Source: Streptomyces xanthophaeus
Lineage (GTDB): Bacteria; Actinomycetota; Actinomycetes; Streptomycetales; Streptomycetaceae
Direction of reading: 5' to 3'
Assembly (NCBI RefSeq): GCF_000725805.1
Contig: NZ_KL647134.1
Location: forward strand, 62,001-126,000
DNA: 64,000 nt
This document shows positions 16,652 through 23,943 of the stretch, one piece after another (position 1 is the stretch's first letter; each line of letters opens with the position of its first letter). Position numbers and translations under genes: made by a program. The notes under the pieces are model-generated. The model saw only the letters and a list, made by a program, of their open reading frames with translations, ran no database searches and was not told the DNA's origin.

Positions 16652-17487
16652 GCATGCGCAGCCGCAAGGCCGTACTGCACTGGGTCGGCGTGCACTCGCT
16701 CGGCGTGGCCGCCGCCCTCTTCTTCGTCCTCCCCTTCGTCTTCCTCTTCCTGACCTCCCTGATGTCCGACCGTCAGGCACTGACCCGTGACCTGTGGCCG
16801 GACACCTGGCAGTGGGACAACTACCTCACCGTGTGGAACACCCCCGGCTTCCTCACCTGGTGGCGCAACACCCTGCTCTACGCCGGCCTCGGCACCCTGC
16901 TGACCGTGGTGTCCTCACTGCCCGTGGCCTACGCCCTCGCCAAGTTCCGCTTCCGCGGCAGGCGGCTGTCGCTGCTGCTCGTCATCGCCATGATGATGCT
17001 GCCGCCCCAGGTCGTGGTCATCCCGATGTACCTCTTCTGGGCCAAACAGCTCGACCTGTCGGGAACCCTCTGGCCGCTGATCATCTCCATGGCCTTCGGC
17101 GACGCCTTCTCCATCTTCCTGCTCCGCCAGTTCCTGCTGACCATCCCCGACGAGTACCTGGACGCGGCCCGGGTCGACGGCTGCGGCGAGGTCCGCACCC
17201 TGCTGCGCGTCGTCCTGCCGATGGCGAAGCCCGGTCTGGCCGCCGTCGCGCTGTTCCAGTTCTTCAGCGCCTGGAACGACTACTTCGGCCCGCAGATCTA
17301 CGCCTCCGACAATCCGGCCGCCTGGACCCTCAGCTACGGACTGGAGTCCTTCAAGGGGGCCCACCACACCAACTGGAACCTGACCATGGCCGCGACCGTA
17401 CTGGTCATGGCGCCGGTGATCGTCCTCTTCTTCTTCGCCCAGAAGGCGTTCGTCGAGGGAGTCACCCTGACCGGAGTGAAAGGCTAG
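16648..17487 (+). CDS. csnG: ABC sugar permease, MalG type
   Basis: A 279-residue protein with six membrane helices and the EAA loop (YLDAARVDGCGEVRTLLRVVLP). The GTG at 16648 overlaps the csnF stop by four bases (GTGA), a translational-coupling arrangement; ATG 16654 is an alternative start two codons later. The C-terminus AFVEGVTLTGVKG is the standard MalG-type end. Together with csnE and csnF it forms the importer for amino-sugar oligosaccharides proposed for this locus. Confidence 0.93.
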   Translation: MSMRSRKAVLHWVGVHSLGVAAALFFVLPFVFLFLTSLMSDRQALTRDLWPDTWQWDNYLTVWNTPGFLTWWRNTLLYAGLGTLLTVVSSLPVAYALAKFRFRGRRLSLLLVIAMMMLPPQVVVIPMYLFWAKQLDLSGTLWPLIISMAFGDAFSIFLLRQFLLTIPDEYLDAARVDGCGEVRTLLRVVLPMAKPGLAAVALFQFFSAWNDYFGPQIYASDNPAAWTLSYGLESFKGAHHTNWNLTMAATVLVMAPVIVLFFFAQKAFVEGVTLTGVKG

Positions 17488-17492
17488 TGACC

Positions 17493-18767
17493 ATGAAACT
17501 CGCAGTGGTGGGCGGCGGTTCCACCTACACCCCCGAACTGATCGACGGCTTCGCGCGGCTGCGCGACACCCTCCCGATCGGCGAGCTGGTGCTCATCGAC
17601 CCCGCCACCGACCGGCTGGAGCTGATCGGCGCACTCGCCCGACGGATCTTCGCCCGGCAGGGGCACCCGGGGGTCGTCACCACCACCGGCGACCTCGACG
17701 CGGGAGTCGCCGGCGCCGACGCCGTCCTGATCCAGCTGCGGATCGGCGGCCAGGCCGCCCGGCTCCAGGACGAGACCTGGCCGCTGGAGTGCGGCTGCGT
17801 CGGCCAGGAGACCACGGGCGCGGGCGGGCTCGCCAAGGCGCTGCGCACCGTACCGGTGGTCCTCGACATCGCCGAACGGGTCCGCCGGGCCAGCCCGCAG
17901 GCCTGGATCATCGACTTCACCAACCCGGTCGGGATCGTCACCCGGGCCCTGCTCCAGGCCGGGCACAAGGCGGTCGGTCTGTGCAACGTGGCCATCGGCT
18001 TCCAGCGGAAGTTCGCCGCGCTGCTGGACCTCGCCCCGGCCGACATCCACCTGGACCACGTGGGGCTCAACCACCTCACCTGGGAACTGGGCGTGCGCCG
18101 GGGCGGCCCGGACGGCGAGGACCTGCTCCCGCGCCTGCTGGCCGAGCACGCCGACGCGATCGCCGGGGACCTGCACCTGCCGCGGGCGGTACTGGACCGC
18201 CTCGGCGTGGTCCCCTCCTACTACCTGCGCTACTTCTACGCGCACGACGAGGTGGTGCGCGAACTCGGGACCAGGCCCTCGCGGGCCGCCGAGGTCGCCG
18301 CGATGGAGAAGGAACTGCTCGGCCTGTACGGGGACCCCGCGCTGGCCGAGAAGCCCGCGCTGCTCGCCAAGCGCGGCGGGGCCTTCTACTCGGAGGCGGC
18401 CGTCGACCTGGCCGCGGCGCTGCTGGGCGACGGCGGCTCCCCCGTGCAGGTGGTCAACACGTACAACAACGGCACCCTGCCGTTCCTCCCGGACGACGCG
18501 GTCGTCGAGGTGCAGGCGCAGGTCCGCGGTACCGGCGCCGCCGGTCCGGTGCCGCTGGCGGTCCCGCGGCTGGACCCGCTGTACGCCGGGCTGGTCTCGC
18601 ACGTGACGGCGTACGAGGACCTCGCCCTGGACGCTGCGCTGCGCGGCGGCCGCGACCGGGTCTTCAAGGCCCTGCTCGCGCACCCGCTGGTCGGCCAGTT
18701 CGACCTCGCCGAAGGACTGACGGACCGGCTCCTCGCCCACAACAAGGAGCACCTGCCATGGGCGTGA
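17493..18767 (+). CDS. csnH: GH4 family 6-phospho-beta-glucosidase-like enzyme
   Basis: A 424-residue NAD- and metal-dependent glycosidase of GH4. The NAD-binding loop GGGSTYTPELIDG is at the N-terminus; TNPVGIVTRAL, the metal-ligand cysteine in CNVAIGFQRK and the histidine in GLNHLTW are all present. GH4 enzymes act by a redox-elimination mechanism in the cytoplasm on glycosides, often phosphorylated. ATG 17493 is chosen, with AAAGG upstream; GTG 17487 overlapping the csnG stop is possible. In this operon it would cleave imported, perhaps phosphorylated, chitosan oligomers. Confidence 0.9.
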   Translation: MKLAVVGGGSTYTPELIDGFARLRDTLPIGELVLIDPATDRLELIGALARRIFARQGHPGVVTTTGDLDAGVAGADAVLIQLRIGGQAARLQDETWPLECGCVGQETTGAGGLAKALRTVPVVLDIAERVRRASPQAWIIDFTNPVGIVTRALLQAGHKAVGLCNVAIGFQRKFAALLDLAPADIHLDHVGLNHLTWELGVRRGGPDGEDLLPRLLAEHADAIAGDLHLPRAVLDRLGVVPSYYLRYFYAHDEVVRELGTRPSRAAEVAAMEKELLGLYGDPALAEKPALLAKRGGAFYSEAAVDLAAALLGDGGSPVQVVNTYNNGTLPFLPDDAVVEVQAQVRGTGAAGPVPLAVPRLDPLYAGLVSHVTAYEDLALDAALRGGRDRVFKALLAHPLVGQFDLAEGLTDRLLAHNKEHLPWA

Positions 18768-19777
18768 GGAACAGGGCCCTCCCCGTCGGCACCGCCGCCG
18801 CGGCGGTGCTCGCCGTCGACGCGGGCAACAGCAAGACGGACGCGGCGCTGATCGCCGCGGACGGCAGCGTGCTGGGAACCGGGCGCTCCGGGGGGTTCCA
18901 GCCGCCGCTGACCGGCATCGAGCGGGCCCTGGACGTCGTCGGGCAGGCCGTCGCGGAGGCCGTGGAGGCGGCGGGCCTGTCGGGGCTCGCGCCCGGGGCG
19001 CCGTACGCCCGACGGGTCTCGGCCTGCCTGGCCAATGCCGATCTGCCGGTGGAGGAGCGGCAGCTGACGGAGGCGATGGGGGCGCGCGGCTGGGGCGAAG
19101 CCACCGAGGTCCGCAACGACACCTTCGCGATCCTGCGGGCCGGGGTGAACGAGCCGCGCGGGGTCGCCGTGGTGTGCGGGGCGGGCATCAACTGCGTGGG
19201 CATGGTGCCCGACGGTCGCACGGCCCGCTTCCCGGCGCTCGGGAAGATCTCCGGCGACTGGGGCGGCGGGGGCGGTCTGGCCGCCGAGGCCCTGTGGTGG
19301 GCGGCGCGGGCCGAGGACGGCCGCGGCGGGCCGACGGAGCTGGCGGCCGCGCTGCCGGGACACTTCGGGCTCGGTTCCATGTACCGGCTGATCGAGGCGC
19401 TGCACCTGGGCGCCCTCGCGCAGGTACGGACCCACGAGCTGGTGCCGGTGCTGTTCGCGGTGGCCGCGGCGGGCGATCCGGTGGCCTCGGCCATCGTGGA
19501 ACGGCAGGCCGAGGAGGTGGTGGCGCTGGCCGTGGTGGCCCTGCGCCGCCTGGACCTGCTGGAGGAGGAGGCACCCGTACTGCTCGGCGGGAGCGTGCTC
19601 ACGGCCCGGCACCCGCAGCTCAACGGGCGGATCGAGGAGCTCCTGGGCGGACGGGCGCCGCACGCCCGGGCCGAGGTGGTCTCGGCGCCCCCGGTGCTCG
19701 GCGCCGGGCTGCTGGGTCTGGACGCGCTCGGGGCCCCGCCCGCATCGCACGGGAAACTCCGTGCCCATTTCGGATGA
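18758..19777 (+). CDS. csnK: BadF/BadG-type sugar kinase (N-acetylglucosamine/glucosamine kinase-like)
   Basis: A 339-residue ASKHA-fold kinase. AVDAGNSKTDAALI is the phosphate-1 motif, VVCGAGINCVGM the phosphate-2 region and LLGGSVL the adenosine motif. The ATG overlaps the csnH end by 10 bases and follows AAGGAG. Relatives phosphorylate GlcNAc or glucosamine in the cytoplasm, which fits the last step of a pathway importing amino-sugar oligosaccharides. Substrate cannot be settled from sequence. Confidence 0.88.
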   Translation: MGVRNRALPVGTAAAAVLAVDAGNSKTDAALIAADGSVLGTGRSGGFQPPLTGIERALDVVGQAVAEAVEAAGLSGLAPGAPYARRVSACLANADLPVEERQLTEAMGARGWGEATEVRNDTFAILRAGVNEPRGVAVVCGAGINCVGMVPDGRTARFPALGKISGDWGGGGGLAAEALWWAARAEDGRGGPTELAAALPGHFGLGSMYRLIEALHLGALAQVRTHELVPVLFAVAAAGDPVASAIVERQAEEVVALAVVALRRLDLLEEEAPVLLGGSVLTARHPQLNGRIEELLGGRAPHARAEVVSAPPVLGAGLLGLDALGAPPASHGKLRAHFG

Positions 19778-19982
19778 ACCGGGCCCCGGGGAGGGCGCGT
19801 CGGGAACCGCGGGGGCCGTAGCGGCGTATTGACCGTGAAGGGGTGACGGGGGCGCCCGCCGTGGTGGATCACCCATGATCGGGCCAAGGTGCTGTGGTCG
19901 ACCGGCAATGCGGCCATACTGCTGCGCAGGGGATACCACCCAGCGGTAGCTGGGGGGAAGTGAGACCGAGGGGGAGGTCACG

Positions 19983-21392
19983 GTGGCGATCACATCACGC
20001 GCGCCCGCGCCCGGCGGCGGCGCTCCCGTGCCGTCCGCGGGGCCGCAGGCACCGCCGCCCGACGGGCTGCCCGGACGGGGCACCGCCTGGGCCGAGGGCG
20101 TGGAGCGGCTGCGCGAGGCGGCGACGACCGAGCCCGGACGGCTGCGGATCATCGGTGCCGTACTGGCCGCCCTGATCGTGCTGTTCGGGGCGGCGAGCGT
20201 CTGGGAGATCTCCGGCCGGGTCACGGCCGCGGACGACGTCGTGGGCCGCAGCCAGCCGCTCAGTGCGGACGCCGCGAGCATCTACCGCTCGCTCGCGGAC
20301 GCCGACACCGCCTCCTCCAGCGGGTTCCTGGCGGGCGCACAGGAGTCGCGCGAGGTCCGCCGGCGCTACGAGACCGACATCGCCAACGCCTCCAAGCTGC
20401 TGGTGAACGCGGCGGCCAACACCCGGGCCGATGAGGACTCCCGCAAGCAGATAGCCCTGCTGAGCGAGGGACTGCCGCGCTACACCGGGCTGATCGAGCA
20501 GGCCCGCGCCACCAACCGGCAGGGCCTGCCGCTGGGCGGCGCGTATCTGCGCTACGCCAACGAGCAGATGACCACGCAGCTGCTGCCCGCCGCCCAGCGG
20601 CTGTACGAGGCGGAGACCGGCCGGCTCTACACGGACTACGACGACGCCCGGTCCTGGCCGCTGGCCTCGGTCGGTACGGGCCTGCTCGCGCTCGCCGGCC
20701 TGGCCTGGGCGCAGCGGCGCAACTACCTGCGCACGAACCGGGTCCTCAACCACGGGCTGCTGGCCGCGACGGCCGCCTCCGTGGTGGTGCTGCTGTGGCT
20801 TGCCGTGGGGCACACGGTCGCGCGCTCGGGGCTGAGCGAGGCCCGCTCCGACGGGCAGGAGTCCCTGAAGGTGCTCAACGACGCGCGGATCGCCTCCCTC
20901 CAGGCCCGGGCCGGGGAGAACCTGACGCTGGTCGCGCGGGGCGCCGTCCTGGCCGAGGACTCCAAGTCCGACAAGTACGACCAGGACTTCACGACCAACC
21001 TGGCGCAGTTGGAGACCGGGCTGTCCACGGCCCTGCGGCTGGCCGACGACGAGGCGGGCAAGACGCCCGTGAACCAGGCCGTGGACGGCGTGAAGCAGTG
21101 GAAGCAGCGGCACGCGGCCGCCAGGGAGTCCGACCTGAAGGGCGACTACGAGGCCGCGCTGACCCAGGTCATCGGGAACGAGCAGCACAAGGAGAGCAGC
21201 GGCGCCGCCTTCGACACGGTCGACGCCTCCCTGGAGCGGGCGGTGGCCCACGAGCAGCAGGAGTTCACCCGGGCCGCCCGGGGCGGGCTCGGGGCGCTGG
21301 GCGGTCTGGTGACGGGCGCGGCGGCCCTGGCGGTCGTCGGCGCGGCAGCGGCCCTGCTCGGCATCGGGCGCAGGCTTTCGGAGTACAGGTGA
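19983..21392 (+). CDS. GlnX-like four-helix membrane sensor protein
   Basis: A 469-residue protein starting at GTG 19983 behind GAGGGGGAGG. Four membrane helices are visible: about 58-80 (GAVLAALIVLFGAASVW), 220-240 (SVGTGLLALAGLAWA), 258-280 (LLAATAASVVVLLWLAVG) and 435-460 (GALGGLVTGAAALAVVGAA). Between helices 1-2 and 3-4 lie two extracytoplasmic, alpha-helical domains of about 140 and 155 residues. This layout and the next genes (GlnH-like, PknG) match the mycobacterial glnX-glnH-pknG set, in which GlnX relays ligand binding by GlnH to PknG. I infer the same role; there is no direct catalytic motif. Confidence 0.72.
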   Translation: MAITSRAPAPGGGAPVPSAGPQAPPPDGLPGRGTAWAEGVERLREAATTEPGRLRIIGAVLAALIVLFGAASVWEISGRVTAADDVVGRSQPLSADAASIYRSLADADTASSSGFLAGAQESREVRRRYETDIANASKLLVNAAANTRADEDSRKQIALLSEGLPRYTGLIEQARATNRQGLPLGGAYLRYANEQMTTQLLPAAQRLYEAETGRLYTDYDDARSWPLASVGTGLLALAGLAWAQRRNYLRTNRVLNHGLLAATAASVVVLLWLAVGHTVARSGLSEARSDGQESLKVLNDARIASLQARAGENLTLVARGAVLAEDSKSDKYDQDFTTNLAQLETGLSTALRLADDEAGKTPVNQAVDGVKQWKQRHAAARESDLKGDYEAALTQVIGNEQHKESSGAAFDTVDASLERAVAHEQQEFTRAARGGLGALGGLVTGAAALAVVGAAAALLGIGRRLSEYR

Positions 21393-22591
21393 CGGCGATG
21401 CGGAAACGAGTGAGGGTCTCCGAGGGGTACGAGGGCTACGCCCGCGGCGCGGGGCAGGGCGTCCCGGGCCGGGGTCCCGGAGCCGAAGGCCCGGCTGCGG
21501 CTGCGTCCGGGTCCCCGACGGCGACGGCTTCGGCGACGGCCACGGCTACGGGTGGCGCGGGCCTGCCGGCCGGCCCGGCGCCGGCGGCTTCCGGCACCGG
21601 GCTACGACGGCTGAAGGGCCGGCTGCGCGGCTGGGGCGGGGTCAGCGCCATGGCCGCGGCCTGCGCCGTGACGGCCGCGGCGGTCCTGCTGCCGCTGGCC
21701 CACGCTGCCCCGGAATCCGGCCGTGCGGGCGCGGTGCGCGAACCGCTCGCCCCGGCCGTCGCCCCGGCCGCCCCGGCGGACACCTGCCAGGACCCGGAGG
21801 CCAGCCTGCGCCCGTCCGAGGTCGACGGCGCGACCATCGCCCGGATCAAGTCGGCGGGCAAGCTCGTCGCGGGCGTCGACCAGAACAGCTTCCGCTGGGG
21901 CTACCGCAACCAGGCCGCCGAAGGCCGCCTCGACGGCTTCGACATCGACCTGGTCAAGGCCATAGCCAAGGACATCCTGGGCGACGAGAACGCGGTCATC
22001 TACCGTGCCATCCCCACCAGCCAGCGCGTCCCGGCGCTCCAGGACGGCCGGGTCGACATCGTCGTGCGGACCATGACGATCAACTGCAAGCGGCTGGAGG
22101 ACGTCGCCTTCTCCACGGCCTACTTCGAGGCGGGGCAGCAGGTGCTGGTCCCCAAGATGTCGCCGATCACCGGCTACGACGACTCGCTCAAGGACCGCAA
22201 GGTCTGCACGGCGGCCGGCTCCACGGCGGAGGCGGCCCTCAAGGCGAAGTCCTACGGTGCGGTGCCGGTCAGCGTGCCCAACCAGCTGGACTGCCTGGTC
22301 CGGCTCCAGCTGGGCGAGGTCGACGGCATCATCACGGACAACGCGCTCGCCGCCGGTCAGGCCGCCCAGGACCCCTCGGTGCGGCTGGTGGGCTCCCCGT
22401 TCACCAAGGAGTTCTACGGGGTCGCGATGAACAAGGACGCGGGCGACCTGGTCCGCCGGGTCAACAAGGTCCTGGACAACTACCGCGCGGGCGGCAATGA
22501 CAGCCCGTGGATGAAGGCGTACCGCAAGCACCTGGAGCCGGTGCTGCCCGGAGTGACCGCGCCGCCCGCGCCCAAGTACCGGGACGGCTGA
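21389..22591 (+). CDS. GlnH-like amino-acid-binding protein with long N-terminal tail
   Basis: A 400-residue SBP_bac_3 protein. Start GTG 21389 overlaps the previous stop (GTGA) and has GGAG 5 bases upstream; ATG 21398 is possible. Residues 1-75 are Ala/Thr/Pro/Gly-rich and basic, then one hydrophobic segment (GGVSAMAAACAVTAAAVLLPLAHA), then the periplasmic-type domain (LDGFDIDLVKAIAKDILG; QRVPALQDGRVDIVV). No lipobox is present, unlike mycobacterial GlnH. The segment is either a late signal peptide or a signal anchor leaving a cytoplasmic tail. No ABC permease is nearby, which argues for sensing rather than uptake, probably of aspartate/glutamate. Confidence 0.82.
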   Translation: MTAMRKRVRVSEGYEGYARGAGQGVPGRGPGAEGPAAAASGSPTATASATATATGGAGLPAGPAPAASGTGLRRLKGRLRGWGGVSAMAAACAVTAAAVLLPLAHAAPESGRAGAVREPLAPAVAPAAPADTCQDPEASLRPSEVDGATIARIKSAGKLVAGVDQNSFRWGYRNQAAEGRLDGFDIDLVKAIAKDILGDENAVIYRAIPTSQRVPALQDGRVDIVVRTMTINCKRLEDVAFSTAYFEAGQQVLVPKMSPITGYDDSLKDRKVCTAAGSTAEAALKAKSYGAVPVSVPNQLDCLVRLQLGEVDGIITDNALAAGQAAQDPSVRLVGSPFTKEFYGVAMNKDAGDLVRRVNKVLDNYRAGGNDSPWMKAYRKHLEPVLPGVTAPPAPKYRDG

Positions 22592-22596
22592 GGCCG

Positions 22597-23943
22597 GTGG
22601 CGGAACGGGACGCGGACACGGACGCGGACGCAAAGGCAGGACCGGGCGCGGTGAAGCGGGCGGAGGCTCACTCGTTGGAGGCGTGGTCGGCAGTGATGGA
22701 CCGGGACGACGTCGACCGCGCGCTGGCCCGGCTGGCCGCCGAACACGAGGCGGTCGAGACCTCGCTGCTCGCCCTCCAGGACCACGCCGGACGCCGGCTG
22801 CTGGAGGGGGCCGCCCTGACCGGGGTCACCCAGGAGCGCTGGGCGGTCGCCGACGCGGCCGTCACCCGGCTGTGGACGTACTTCGACGCCTACAGCGGGG
22901 CCCTGAGCGCTGCCCGGAAGATCCGCGAGCGGCGCCGCTGGCCGAACCGCGAGGACCTGGTCGAGCTGACCGACCGGCTGCGCGGGCCCGGCGTGCTGAT
23001 CGCCGGGGCGGGCGTGGAGGGCGCGGCCCTGGCGGAGCGCTTCTCGCTCGCCGAGCTGGTGGCCCGGATGAACGAGCTGTACGCGCGTTCGCTGGACGTG
23101 GTGGTCGCCGCCGACGCGGTGTGGACGGCCCTGCCCGCCCGGATCGACCTGCTCGCCGCGGAGCTGCACCGCACCAGGAGCCTCGCCCACTCGGTGGGGG
23201 TCCGCCCGGGCGAGCACCCCTCGGGCGACGACCTGGAGGAGATCACGGCCGAGCTGACGGAGCTGCGGGCCCGGGTGATCGCGGACCCGCTGGCGTTCTG
23301 GCTGCCGGTGACGGGCAGTTCGGCGCCCGGTGGCGGCCGTCCCGACACGGCGCGCTACGACCGGGCCGCGCTCGCGCTGGAGGACGTACGCCGGGAGGTC
23401 GAGGCGGTGCTGGCCGTGCGGCAGGACGCCGAACAGCGGCTGATCAGCCTGCGGGACGTGCTCTCGCGGGCCGACCGGACCCTCGCGGAGGCCCGTACGG
23501 CGCGCGTCGAGGTGCTGGCGAAGATCGCCGCGTCCGAGGTACCGGCGGTCAGCGGCCCGCCCACGGCGCTCCAGGAACAGCTCGCGGCGGCGGCCGAGCA
23601 CCGGCGCCAGGCCCGCTGGCACCGGCTCTCTCCGCTCCTCGATTCCCTGGAGGAGCGGGCGGAGGAGGAACTGCGCAGGGCCCGTGAATCGTTGACGGCG
23701 GTGACGGCGCCCCTGGCGGTACGGGCCGAACTGCGCGGGCGGCTGGACGCGTACAAGGCGAAGGTGGCCCGGCACGGAATGGCGGAGGACCCGCTGCTGG
23801 TCGAGCGGTACGACACGGCCCGTCGGATGCTGTGGAGCGCACCCTGCGACCTGCGCGTCGCGGAGCAGGCCGTCCTGCGCTACCAGCAGGCGGCGGCAGA
23901 AGCATTGCAGGGCACGGGAACTCCCGGAAAGGAGGGCGCATGA
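22597..23943 (+). CDS. Helical protein of unknown function in the PknG block
   Basis: A 448-residue, strongly charged, almost wholly helical protein with coiled-coil stretches (for instance residues 30-60 and 330-370) and no membrane segment. Start GTG 22597 lies 5 bases after the GlnH-like stop; ATG 22696 (MDRDDVDRALARL) is an alternative. Its last bases overlap the kinase start (ATGA), so its translation is coupled to the kinase. Conserved position between sensor and kinase suggests an adaptor, but I recognise no domain. Confidence 0.8.
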   Translation: MAERDADTDADAKAGPGAVKRAEAHSLEAWSAVMDRDDVDRALARLAAEHEAVETSLLALQDHAGRRLLEGAALTGVTQERWAVADAAVTRLWTYFDAYSGALSAARKIRERRRWPNREDLVELTDRLRGPGVLIAGAGVEGAALAERFSLAELVARMNELYARSLDVVVAADAVWTALPARIDLLAAELHRTRSLAHSVGVRPGEHPSGDDLEEITAELTELRARVIADPLAFWLPVTGSSAPGGGRPDTARYDRAALALEDVRREVEAVLAVRQDAEQRLISLRDVLSRADRTLAEARTARVEVLAKIAASEVPAVSGPPTALQEQLAAAAEHRRQARWHRLSPLLDSLEERAEEELRRARESLTAVTAPLAVRAELRGRLDAYKAKVARHGMAEDPLLVERYDTARRMLWSAPCDLRVAEQAVLRYQQAAAEALQGTGTPGKEGA

